From Lutibacter sp. (GTDB lineage: Bacteria; Bacteroidota; Bacteroidia; Flavobacteriales; Flavobacteriaceae), in NCBI GenBank assembly GCA_003516285.1, contig DPCK01000089.1:5365-12090 (forward strand): a stretch of 6,726 bases of DNA. The letters run 5' to 3'. A model generated the notes under the pieces. The model had not been told where the DNA came from, did not search any database, and was given only the letters and a program-made list of their open reading frames with translations. The first letter of the stretch is position 1. Each line of letters begins with the position of its first letter. Shown here one piece after another: positions 1 through 5,602 of this stretch. Both the position numbers and the translations under genes were made by a program.

Positions 1-701
1 TGTTTTACCGCCATATAAATTCCCTGAACCAAATCTAACGGTTCAAAACCGGTGATCACAATCGGGATATTATATTTTTCTACCAGCGGATAATATTCCT
101 GTATTCCCATAATGGCACATACGTGTCCGGCTCCTAAAAATGCATCAATAGTGCACAATTTATCATCTAAAATAGCTTCCATTGCGGGCGGAACCAGCAC
201 GTGTGATGCCAAAATAGTGTAATTGTTCAACCCTTCTTTTTCCGCGTGCAGTACTGATAAAGCATTTGCCGGAGCCGTGGTTTCAAAACCCACCGCAAAA
301 AAAACGACTTCTTTATCCGGATTTTGTTTGGCTATAGAAACTGCTTCCAAAGGAGAATATAGAATGCGCAAATCGCCGCCAACGGCTTTGGCTTCCAGCA
401 GACTTTTTTTGCTTCCCGGTACGCGAATCATATCGCCAAAAGAACAAACAATCACGCCTTTTTCCAACAATTCAATGGCTTTGTCAATTAAATTGAGCGG
501 CGTTACGCAAACCGGACAGCCTGGGCCGTGAATCATTCTGACTTTTTCTGGGAGCAATTCCAAAATGCCGTTTTTAACCAAACTGTGTGTTTGTCCGCCG
601 CAAATTTCCATAATATTCCATTCCTTAGTGGTGATTTTATGAATCTCATCAAGGTATTTTTTGGTGGCTTCAAAATCCCGGTATTCGCTTATATGCTTCA
701 T
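1..701 (-). CDS. hypD: HypD, [NiFe]-hydrogenase maturation protein (C-terminal part beyond window)
   Basis: HypD works with HypC as the cytoplasmic scaffold on which the Fe(CN)2CO group of [NiFe] hydrogenases is assembled. I translated the reverse strand from the ATG at 701-699 and obtained 233 uninterrupted codons up to the window edge; family members are usually about 370 aa, so roughly the C-terminal third is missing. Diagnostic motifs are CGGQTH with Cys34, and GPGCPVCVTP with Cys62 and Cys65. Their spacing (28 and 3 residues) equals that of Cys41, Cys69 and Cys72 of E. coli HypD. Other conserved stretches are FGDMIRVPGS (about 89-98) and FAVGFETTAPAN. The four cysteines that bind the [4Fe-4S] cluster lie in the missing part and cannot be checked. 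The start codon overlaps the hypF stop as ATGA, so the pair is probably translationally coupled. No hypC lies between hypF and hypD. Confidence 0.95.
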   Translation of the reverse strand, partial: MKHISEYRDFEATKKYLDEIHKITTKEWNIMEICGGQTHSLVKNGILELLPEKVRMIHGPGCPVCVTPLNLIDKAIELLEKGVIVCSFGDMIRVPGSKKSLLEAKAVGGDLRILYSPLEAVSIAKQNPDKEVVFFAVGFETTAPANALSVLHAEKEGLNNYTILASHVLVPPAMEAILDDKLCTIDAFLGAGHVCAIMGIQEYYPLVEKYNIPIVITGFEPLDLVQGIYMAVK

Positions 702-2950
702 TGTTTGATATTTAAATAATACATCATTTGTCCAAAAGAGATATTCTCGTCGTTGGGCGATAATTCTTTATGAAAGTACAATTTTATTTCTTTAGGTGCT
801 AATGCTATTAACAAATCTGCCAAAACGGTATTTTGAAAAACGCCGCCGCTAACCGCAATATGTTTGTAATTTTTGGTTTTTGCCAGTTCAATTATTGCAA
901 ATGCCAGCGTGAATAAAAAGTTTAAAATGATGGTTTTTTTAGCGGTTTCGTTTTTGAGGTCAGCATAGATATTTTTTATGATTTCTGTCCCTGAAATGCC
1001 TTTTTCGGGGGCCGACAAATAGCTTCGGCAAGATTTCATATCATAATTCCTAATCTTGTTTTCCAATAAAATGGCAGCTTCACCTTCATAAGTGTTATAA
1101 TCGGTGATATTTAAGAGGGAAGCAACGGCATCAAATAACCTTCCTGCGGAAGAAGTTTTCAAAGAATTTGATTTTTTTAAAGTTAGATAGGTTTTGAGTT
1201 CATTTTGGGTAAATTTTTCTTTTAAAACCTCCATCATTTCATCAGAAGCCAAAGAAAGTAACGACAATCTCGGTTCCTTCGACATTTTATCACCCAACAT
1301 CCAATCGAAATAATCGATATGATTGATTCTTTCTATTTTATAGGCTTCGTAATCAAAAAACTCACCGCCCCAAATGGCGCCATCTTCACCGTAGCCTGTT
1401 CCGTCAAAAATAACACCTAAAACTTTTTCTGAAAATAATTGATGTTCGCCCAAAATTGCCGAAAAATGGGCTTTATGATGCTGGATTTCAACCAGTTTTA
1501 ATTTGTTTTTTTGCACCATTTCCTTACCAAATTGAGCGCTTTGATATCCAGGATGTTTGTCCACCAAAACCACTTCGGGCTGTTGTTCAAAAATGCTGAT
1601 AAAGGAATTTACTGTGGATGTAAATCGGTTATAAACATTAAAATTTTCAAGGTTTCCTAGGTATTGGCTTATATATAAATATTCATTCGGATAAAATGCG
1701 ATGCTGTTTTTTAAATCGGCGCCCATCGCCATTATTTTTTCTTCGGAATTTATTTGAAAGTCAAAATAATTTGGAGCGTAACCGCGTGCTCTTCTGAACA
1801 ACACTTTTTGGAAGAATTTGGTGCTGAATTTTACCACAGAATCGTCCTGCGGATGAGAAATTTCAAGATTGTGCTGTACAAAATAATCGGCAACGTATTG
1901 CAGTTTTTCAAGCGCTTCCTCATTATTTCCGATAATTGGCGAACTGTGAATATTTCCGCTGGTGGCTATGATGGGAAAATTGATTTCGTTGGCCAATAAT
2001 TGTAAAATTCCGGAATAAGGCAGCATCACACCCAACTGATTTAACCCGGGTGCAACAGCATTTAAGGCAATTTTTCCTTTATAATTTCTCAAAGGAATGA
2101 TGTTAATTGGTCTTTCTGTGGAAATAAGGGATTTAAGTTGAAACTCGTTTAATTTCAAGTCGTTTTGTAAAAATTCCAATGAGGGAAATAAAACGGCAAA
2201 AGGTTTGTTTGGCCTGTTTTTTTTGATGCGCAATTTTTTAATGACTGCTGCATTTTCTGCGTGACAACACAATAAATAGCCACCGGTATTTTTGATGGCA
2301 ACAATATTTCCTACGGAAAGCAGTTTGGCAATTTTTTTAAAAATATTTTCAGAAGCTGAAGCAATGATATTCCCAATATTATCCAATAAAATAAGTGAAA
2401 TTCCGCAGGTGTGGCAGGTGTTGGTTTGGGAATGAAAACGGCGATCGAGCGGATTTAAATATTCCTTTTCGCATTCAATGCACATAGGGAAATCATTGAT
2501 AGTGGTATGATTTCTTTCAAAAGGAAACGTTTGGGTAATTGCCCAGCGCGGACCACAATTTACGCAGGTGGTAAACGGATAATTATAGCGCCGGTTTTCC
2601 GGATTCTGAATATCGTTTTTACAGTCGTCGCAAATGGCAAAATCGGGTGTTAAAGGCAAATTTACTTGTCCGCTTTTTACTGATGGAACAATATTGAAAT
2701 CAGCAAATTTCATATTTTCGACTTCCATAATTTTACTATTTTTTATTTTGGAAACCGGCGGCGGATTTTGCAGCAACTTTTTATAAAATTGTTGCATGGA
2801 ATTTTTGAGACCTGTAATGAAAATAATGACGCCTTCTTCATTGTTGGAAACAGTTCCCGTTAAAGAAAAGGATTTTGCCAAACCATAAACAAACGGACGA
2901 AAACCAACACCTTGCACTTGTCCGGAAATGGTGATTTTGTAGGTTGGCAT
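698..2950 (-). CDS. hypF: HypF, carbamoyltransferase of [NiFe]-hydrogenase maturation
   Basis: HypF converts carbamoyl phosphate and ATP to carbamoyl-adenylate and passes the carbamoyl group to the C-terminal Cys of HypE, where it becomes the cyanide ligand of the hydrogenase iron. The 750-aa length is normal for the family. Domains in order: acylphosphatase-like (about 1-92, with GQVQGVGFRPFVY at 10-22); a double zinc finger with Cys107, 110, 129, 132, 157, 160, 179 and 182, spaced exactly C-x2-C-x18-C-x2-C-x24-C-x2-C-x18-C-x2-C; a YrdC/Sua5-like domain (about 200-385, including KNRPNKPFAVLF and SGN at 331-333); and a Kae1-like domain (about 400-750) with the metal-binding HHKAH at 491-495, FDGTGYGEDGAIWGGE at 515-530 and SGGVFQN at 701-707. 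The C-terminal motif reads SPNDENISFGQ, where many homologues have NDGG. The start codon is the first ATG after a heptamer array; no ribosome binding site is evident. It is followed by overlapping hypD. Confidence 0.97.
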   Translation of the reverse strand: MPTYKITISGQVQGVGFRPFVYGLAKSFSLTGTVSNNEEGVIIFITGLKNSMQQFYKKLLQNPPPVSKIKNSKIMEVENMKFADFNIVPSVKSGQVNLPLTPDFAICDDCKNDIQNPENRRYNYPFTTCVNCGPRWAITQTFPFERNHTTINDFPMCIECEKEYLNPLDRRFHSQTNTCHTCGISLILLDNIGNIIASASENIFKKIAKLLSVGNIVAIKNTGGYLLCCHAENAAVIKKLRIKKNRPNKPFAVLFPSLEFLQNDLKLNEFQLKSLISTERPINIIPLRNYKGKIALNAVAPGLNQLGVMLPYSGILQLLANEINFPIIATSGNIHSSPIIGNNEEALEKLQYVADYFVQHNLEISHPQDDSVVKFSTKFFQKVLFRRARGYAPNYFDFQINSEEKIMAMGADLKNSIAFYPNEYLYISQYLGNLENFNVYNRFTSTVNSFISIFEQQPEVVLVDKHPGYQSAQFGKEMVQKNKLKLVEIQHHKAHFSAILGEHQLFSEKVLGVIFDGTGYGEDGAIWGGEFFDYEAYKIERINHIDYFDWMLGDKMSKEPRLSLLSLASDEMMEVLKEKFTQNELKTYLTLKKSNSLKTSSAGRLFDAVASLLNITDYNTYEGEAAILLENKIRNYDMKSCRSYLSAPEKGISGTEIIKNIYADLKNETAKKTIILNFLFTLAFAIIELAKTKNYKHIAVSGGVFQNTVLADLLIALAPKEIKLYFHKELSPNDENISFGQMMYYLNIKQ

Positions 2951-3003
2951 TTAAAAAAGTTAAAAGTTAAAAGTTATATGTAATATGTTATATGTTATAT
3001 GTT
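2951..3003 (+). repeat. Seven-unit heptamer tandem array upstream of hypF
   Basis: Positions 2955-3003 divide exactly into seven contiguous 7-bp units: AAAAGTT three times (2955, 2962, 2969), then ATATGTA (2976) and ATATGTT three times (2983, 2990, 2997). The shared form is AWAWGTT. The array ends 4 bp before the hypF start codon, so in hypF mRNA it forms or borders the leader as AACATAT and AACTTTT units. Copy-number change by slippage would alter leader length. Whether it has any function is not known. Confidence 0.85.
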
Positions 3004-3261
3004 TGATAGGTTCATTAAATTTAATGAAGAGATTAAAGATAGGAATAATTTTGCTTTAATTTAAAATTTAGCGGACTTTGCTTCGGAAAGTTTACCAGCC
3101 TTATTTGCAGGAACGCGAATGTCATTAAGTTAAGCAATGACAAATATTTCCTTAATGAAATGACCTTGTGGAAGGGGATTGGGATAGGATTGAAAGAAGC
3201 AATTTATGGACAAATAACTGTCATTAAAAAAAATTGTATATCGTAATTTGAAAAGAAAAGG
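3004..3261. other. Non-coding gap between hypF and the next gene
   Basis: With the heptamer array, the gap from 2951 to 3261 is 311 bp and has no convincing coding frame. Besides the 18-bp palindrome it holds an inverted repeat, TGTCATT (3120-3126) and AATGACA (3136-3142) around a 9-nt loop. The nonamer TGTCATTAA occurs twice as a direct repeat, at 3120-3128 and 3219-3227. The tract from about 3070 to 3120 is less AT-rich than its surroundings. I recognise no RNA gene. A weak AT-only stem (AAATT...AATTT, about 3231-3249) followed by a T run on the minus strand could help end transcription of the gene at 3262-3756, but it is poor as a terminator. Confidence 0.5.
3011..3028. promoter_or_regulatory. 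18-bp perfect palindrome, possible operator of hypF
   Basis: TTCATTAAATTTAATGAA is identical to its reverse complement over all 18 bp. It lies 61 bp upstream of the hypF start, in the only gap before that gene. This is the place where a homodimeric regulator controlling the hyp genes could bind. No -7 element (TAnnTTTG) reading toward hypF was found in 2951-3261, so the hypF promoter itself stays unidentified. In AT-rich DNA palindromes of this kind can arise by chance. Confidence 0.35.
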
Positions 3262-3756
3262 TTAGTTTCCCGTTTTCACAAATCGTCCCAGCCAGCTGTC
3301 CATAATATTAATTTCAAACCCAAATTCCAATTCTTCCTTTAGGTTGATCATAGAATTAAACATCATGGTATTTTGCGAAACGCCTTTGTCCTTGATCATT
3401 TTTTTAAACTCGGGAAGCGTTTTATACTGCACAAATTCGCCTTGTTTGTAGCACACATTAATCCGGTCCATTAAAATAATTTCGTAACTATTTTCTAAGG
3501 ATTGAATAAAAGTGGCCAAACTGTCTTGGGCTTCCAAACTCAGACTTTGCTGGGTATCATCGGCCGTAATAATGATAAATCGATCATATTTAATCAAATA
3601 AGACGCTGAAATGGGTTGATTTTCATTTTCCCATTCTGTTAAAAATTGGTCAATTTTCGTGGTTATTTCCGGAAGTTCCTGTGCGTAAAATTTTCTGCTT
3701 GCCGGAAAAATCCAAATTTTTGAGGTTTCTGGAATGCTGTTAAAATCTGTAATCAT
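3262..3756 (-). CDS. Conserved Bacteroidota protein, often mislabelled 'ABC transporter ATPase'
   Basis: This 164-aa protein has unknown function. It matches, from memory, a family of about 160 aa found throughout Bacteroidota. Family-like stretches are SKIWIFPASRKF (12-23), SYLIKYDRFIIIT (52-64), INVCYKQGEFVQYKTLPEF (99-117), TMMFNSMINLKEELE (130-144) and the C-terminal DSWLGRF (153-159). Databases often call such proteins 'ABC transporter ATPase', but no Walker A (GxxxxGK[ST]), ABC signature or Walker B motif is present, and the protein is far too short for an ABC ATPase. It has no signal peptide or membrane segment, so it is probably cytoplasmic. The start ATG is supported by a TACCTTTG element 18 bp upstream. 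It is probably transcribed alone, since gaps of more than 300 bp lie on both sides. Confidence 0.85.
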   Translation of the reverse strand: MITDFNSIPETSKIWIFPASRKFYAQELPEITTKIDQFLTEWENENQPISASYLIKYDRFIIITADDTQQSLSLEAQDSLATFIQSLENSYEIILMDRINVCYKQGEFVQYKTLPEFKKMIKDKGVSQNTMMFNSMINLKEELEFGFEINIMDSWLGRFVKTGN

Positions 3757-3773
3757 TGGTTTTATTTAAGCCG

Positions 3774-3781
3774 CAAAGGTA
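3774..3781 (-). promoter_or_regulatory. -7 promoter element of the 3262-3756 gene
   Basis: On the minus strand this reads TACCTTTG, a full match to the Bacteroidota -7 consensus TAnnTTTG, followed by CGG. It ends 17 bp before the ATG, which predicts a very short leader. No TTTG -33 element is found at the usual 17-23 bp upstream spacing. Confidence 0.55.
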
Positions 3782-3833
3782 TTCAAAATAAAACGGAAAC
3801 TGTTAGGAAGCAAACAACAAACAAAAAATCAAG

Positions 3834-3868
3834 AAATCGTAAATCGTAATTCCAAAATCGTAAATCAT
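3834..3868 (+). repeat. AAATCGT heptamer array, left copy
   Basis: Five 7-bp units are in register: AAATCGT (3834), AAATCGT (3841), AATTCCA (3848), AAATCGT (3855) and AAATCAT (3862). It is preceded by an A-rich run containing AAAAAATCAA. It lies upstream of the gene starting at 3756 and directly left of the hairpin element at about 3877-3972. The same unit recurs on the other side of that element. Confidence 0.75.
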
Positions 3869-3876
3869 CATTTAAA

Positions 3877-3972
3877 CCGCGTTAGCGACTTCAGTGGAAA
3901 ACCTTTTTTGATTCGCCAGTAGGCGAATTAAAAAAGTTTGGAACGAAAGGCGCGACCCTTGCGGTAACGCCC
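3877..3972. repeat. Hairpin-bearing intergenic element with short inverted ends
   Basis: The core is a 15-bp stem, 3903-3917 pairing with 3922-3936, closed by the 4-nt loop AGTA; the only non-Watson-Crick pair is a G-T. The ends are imperfect inverted repeats: GCGTTAGCG (3879-3887) on the left and, read on the minus strand, GCGTTACCG (3970-3962) on the right, 8 of 9 matching. GGCG (3949-3952) can alternatively pair with CGCC (3968-3971). The element is more GC-rich than its flanks. On the minus strand its outer parts (CGCAAGGGTCGCGCCTTTCG and TTTTCCACTGAAGTCGCTAA) resemble an intergenic repeat I recall from several Flavobacteriaceae genomes; I cannot check this here. It could be a REP- or MITE-like repeat or a structured RNA. 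Neither strand has a U tract after the core stem, so it is not a standard terminator. Confidence 0.6.
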
Positions 3973-4050
3973 AAAACATTTTAAAAAATTAATTTTTAAT
4001 CCCAATACTGACGCCTGAAAGAGAGTTTAACATTGAAAGAAAAAATCAAA

Positions 4051-4085
4051 AAATCGTCAATCGCAAATCGTAATTCGTAAATTAG
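4051..4085 (+). repeat. AAATCGT heptamer array, right copy
   Basis: Five 7-bp units are in register: AAATCGT (4051), CAATCGC (4058), AAATCGT (4065), AATTCGT (4072) and AAATTAG (4079). The array is again preceded by AAAAAATCAA and abuts the stop codon of the thioredoxin-fold gene. It has the same orientation, unit and A-rich lead-in as the array at 3834-3868. The two therefore form an imperfect direct repeat around the hairpin element. The sequence between them (3973-4037) shows nothing else recognisable. Confidence 0.75.
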
Positions 4086-4685
4086 CTAATTGGCATGCAG
4101 CAAACCAATCAATTCTTCCTGCGTGTTGTTGCCCTTATCATTATTGTACCAAATTTGCAGGTTCTTTTTAAATTCTTCGTCCAAACTTCCGTTTTGGGCT
4201 TTATAGTCCACCACCATTTTTGAGGCAACGCCAGGTCTTGGTCCCCAGGAATCCAAAAGGTTATTTTCCCGATCTAATATTAAAGCTTTTGGAATTGACT
4301 TGCTGCCGTTTGTTAAAAACTGGTTCATTAAATCCTCATTTTCATCGCGCAACACAATTTTAAAGTCAATTTTGTCTGAAGCTTCCGCCACTTTGTTAAT
4401 AATCGGTAATATTTGAGCCGCATCGCCGCACCAGCCTTCAGCAATCACCAAAAAAGTGAATTCCTGATTTAATTTGTCAAGAGAATTTTGTGTTTCTTCA
4501 GATATTTTTAAGGTTTTATCCAACCTGTCCATCCTCCTGTCATTTAAAATGCTAAACGTGAGGTGATCTTCAGATTGATCTATGCCGGTGGATTTTCCTT
4601 CTGCAATTAAATCTTTTATTAAATTTCTATAAGCTACATAGGAAATAGTATTATTTAAACTATTTTTTATTAACGAGTTATTCAT
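4086..4685 (-). CDS. Thioredoxin-fold family protein with single-cysteine WCGDA site
   Basis: This 199-aa protein has an N-terminal helical extension (about 1-70) followed by a thioredoxin fold (about 72-180). The active-site strand and loop read FLVIAEGWCGDAAQILPII (78-96), with Trp85 and Cys86; the second cysteine of the usual CxxC is Ala89. The cis-proline loop is IPKALILD (131-138), with Pro132. EGWCGDA is, from memory, typical of the Pfam Thioredoxin_9-type family, so the missing second Cys looks like a family trait and not damage. With one cysteine it cannot act as a classical dithiol reductase; a monothiol or binding role is possible but unproven. No signal peptide is seen, so it is probably cytoplasmic. 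The start ATG follows an A-rich leader with a good upstream promoter. It is divergent from the nos cluster. Confidence 0.85.
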   Translation of the reverse strand: MNNSLIKNSLNNTISYVAYRNLIKDLIAEGKSTGIDQSEDHLTFSILNDRRMDRLDKTLKISEETQNSLDKLNQEFTFLVIAEGWCGDAAQILPIINKVAEASDKIDFKIVLRDENEDLMNQFLTNGSKSIPKALILDRENNLLDSWGPRPGVASKMVVDYKAQNGSLDEEFKKNLQIWYNNDKGNNTQEELIGLLHAN

Positions 4686-4766
4686 TTTTTTTGTAAATTT
4701 ATGGTCATTTTTAACGCATTTAAGAGGGGGTACTCACAGTTTTTAAGTGTATATAAATCTCCGATG

Positions 4767-4796
4767 CAAATTTATAAATAGATTTTGAATAACAAA
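4767..4796 (-). promoter_or_regulatory. sigma-ABfr-type promoter of the thioredoxin-fold gene
   Basis: On the minus strand there is a -33 TTTG (4796-4793), an 18-bp spacer, and a -7 element TAAATTTG (4774-4767). Both boxes match the Bacteroidota housekeeping consensus TTTG-N(17-23)-TAnnTTTG. The predicted start, about 5 bp further on (near 4762), gives a leader of about 77 nt. This is the best-formed promoter in the window. Confidence 0.65.
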
Positions 4797-4803
4797 TGTA
4801 ACA

Positions 4804-4817
4804 TTGATTACTATAAA
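4804..4817. promoter_or_regulatory. Crp/Fnr-like site, distal
   Basis: TTGATTACTATAAA matches 9 of the 10 fixed positions of the Fnr consensus TTGAT-N4-ATCAA. It lies in the divergent region, centred at 4810.5. That is about 88 bp upstream of the start predicted from the -7 element at 4886-4893. Enterobacterial consensus may not hold for Bacteroidota regulators, so the assignment is tentative. Confidence 0.35.
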
Positions 4818-4849
4818 TAAAGATTAAAATATCTTTTATTCATTAAAAG

Positions 4850-4863
4850 ATGATTTAAGTCAT
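4850..4863. promoter_or_regulatory. Crp/Fnr-like palindrome at class II activator position
   Basis: ATGATTTAAGTCAT is a 14-bp palindrome with one mismatched pair and keeps the TGA-N6-TCA core spacing of Crp/Fnr-family sites. Its centre (4856.5) would be at about -41.5 if transcription starts near 4898, 5 bp after the -7 element at 4886-4893. This is the classical place for a class II activator. The promoter has no TTTG -33 box, which fits activator dependence. An Fnr-, Dnr- or Nnr-type regulator of N2O respiration would be the expected binder; this is inference. Confidence 0.4.
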
Positions 4864-4872
4864 ATTTTAGCT

Positions 4873-4893
4873 TATTTTTGCAAACTATATTTG
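4873..4893 (+). promoter_or_regulatory. Tandem -7 elements upstream of the nos cluster
   Basis: Two full matches to TAnnTTTG occur 13 bp apart: TATTTTTG (4873-4880) and TATATTTG (4886-4893). They predict starts near 4885 and 4898 and leaders of about 40 and 27 nt before the ATG at 4925. Neither has a TTTG at the normal -33 spacing. At least one is probably the promoter of the fasciclin-cytochrome-nosZ genes. Confidence 0.5.
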
Positions 4894-4903
4894 TTGAGTA
4901 TTT

Positions 4904-4915
4904 ATTAACGTTAAT
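4904..4915. promoter_or_regulatory. 12-bp perfect palindrome in the leader
   Basis: ATTAACGTTAAT is a perfect palindrome with a central CG. It begins about 6 bp downstream of the predicted start near 4898 and ends 9 bp before the ATG at 4925. A protein bound here would block transcription or translation, so it could be a repressor operator. No regulator is identified. Confidence 0.3.
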
Positions 4916-4924
4916 CACAATATT

Positions 4925-5503
4925 ATGAAAAAAATCAATTTAACCATCTTATTTTTAGCCTTATTGGCGCTTTTCGTGGTATCTTGCGACAGTGGAGAAA
5001 AAAAGCCGGCGGCTACTGAAACCCAATCTGAAACTGAACCAGCAGGAAAAGGGCAATCAGCAGTTACCGATGATGTTTCATCTGCAAATGCATTGCAAGT
5101 TGCAAAGTCATTAGACGATTTTAAAACCTTGGTAGCGGCCATTGAAGCTGCCGGTGTTGAAGATGCTGTAGTAAATGTTGGACCATTAACCGTTTTTGCG
5201 CCTGTAAATGGTGCATTCGACAAACTTCCTGCAGGTACAGTGGACGATTTATTGAAGCCTGAAAATAAATCCAAATTGGCATTTATTTTAACAAACCACG
5301 TGGCTCCGGCGAATTATCCTATAAAACAGTTGAAAAAGGAAGCTGAAAAAGGACGGAAATTATATATGGCTTCAGGCAAATATTTAATTGTTGAAGATAA
5401 AGAAGATGGAATTTATGTGGGTGGAACCAAGATTTTGAAAACAGTGCAAGTAAGCAATGGCTGGATTCACGTCATCGACAATGTGTTGGTGCCAGCCGAA
5501 TAA
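4925..5503 (+). CDS. Fasciclin (FAS1) domain lipoprotein
   Basis: This 192-aa protein starts with a lipoprotein signal peptide: Lys2-Lys3, a hydrophobic core, and the lipobox VVSC with Cys21. It is predicted to be exported by Sec and lipid-anchored. A low-complexity Ala/Glu/Thr-rich linker (about 22-52) leads into one FAS1 domain (about 55-190). The two family motifs are clear: H1 TVFAPVNGAF (89-98) and H2 NGWIHVIDNVLVP (178-190), with NHVAPANY (124-131) in place of the usual YHVVPG-like stretch. FAS1 domains generally mediate adhesion or protein-protein contacts; no enzymatic residues are known for this class. It is the first gene after the putatively regulated promoter and lies 99 bp before the cytochrome gene, in the same direction. 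A role in organising NosZ or its cytochrome at the membrane is possible but unsupported beyond position. The start is the first ATG and gives a well-formed signal peptide. Confidence 0.92.
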   Translation: MKKINLTILFLALLALFVVSCDSGEKKPAATETQSETEPAGKGQSAVTDDVSSANALQVAKSLDDFKTLVAAIEAAGVEDAVVNVGPLTVFAPVNGAFDKLPAGTVDDLLKPENKSKLAFILTNHVAPANYPIKQLKKEAEKGRKLYMASGKYLIVEDKEDGIYVGGTKILKTVQVSNGWIHVIDNVLVPAE

Positions 5504-5527
5504 TAATAAAGGAAAACTAAAAAAATA

Positions 5528-5571
5528 AAATAGCCAAGATTTCTTATTGAAACTTAAAAAGGGGGCTATTT
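5528..5571 (+). terminator. Two-tier hairpin between fasciclin and cytochrome genes
   Basis: An outer 8-bp stem pairs AAATAGCC (5528-5535) with GGCTATTT (5564-5571). Inside it, AAG-A-TTTC (5536-5543) pairs with GAAACTT (5549-5555) around the loop TTATT, with one bulged A. A purine-rich 8-nt strand (5556-5563) forms an internal loop. The structure ends in TTT with no long U run, so it could be a weak terminator or attenuator, a processing site, or an mRNA end that sets the ratio of fasciclin to cytochrome/NosZ message. The call is tentative. Confidence 0.35.
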
Positions 5572-5602
5572 CATATAACCCTAATTAATATAAATTTTAC
5601 AG

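Noticed and set aside
223..719. Plus-strand open frames at 223-531 and 528-719
   Set aside because: They lie antisense to hypD, whose codons and motifs are clear, and their translations look like no known protein.
1754..1999. Plus-strand open frame inside hypF
   Set aside because: Antisense to the YrdC-like and Kae1-like part of HypF; no domain, signal or promoter of its own.
3262..3756. Annotation as an ABC transporter ATPase
   Set aside because: No nucleotide-binding motifs of that class are present and the length is too short.
3903..3936. The strong hairpin as a Rho-independent terminator
   Set aside because: Neither strand has a U tract after the stem; the A and T runs are inside the stem, and the distance to the nearest stop codon is about 150 bp.
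3834..4085. Heptamer arrays as a CRISPR array
   Set aside because: Units are 7 bp and contiguous, with no 23-40 bp repeats or regular unique spacers, and no cas genes are seen.
4915..5274. Minus-strand open frame opposite the fasciclin gene
   Set aside because: Low-complexity Ser/Thr/Ala product that mirrors the Ala/Glu-rich linker and FAS1 codons; the plus-strand product has a signal peptide and domain.
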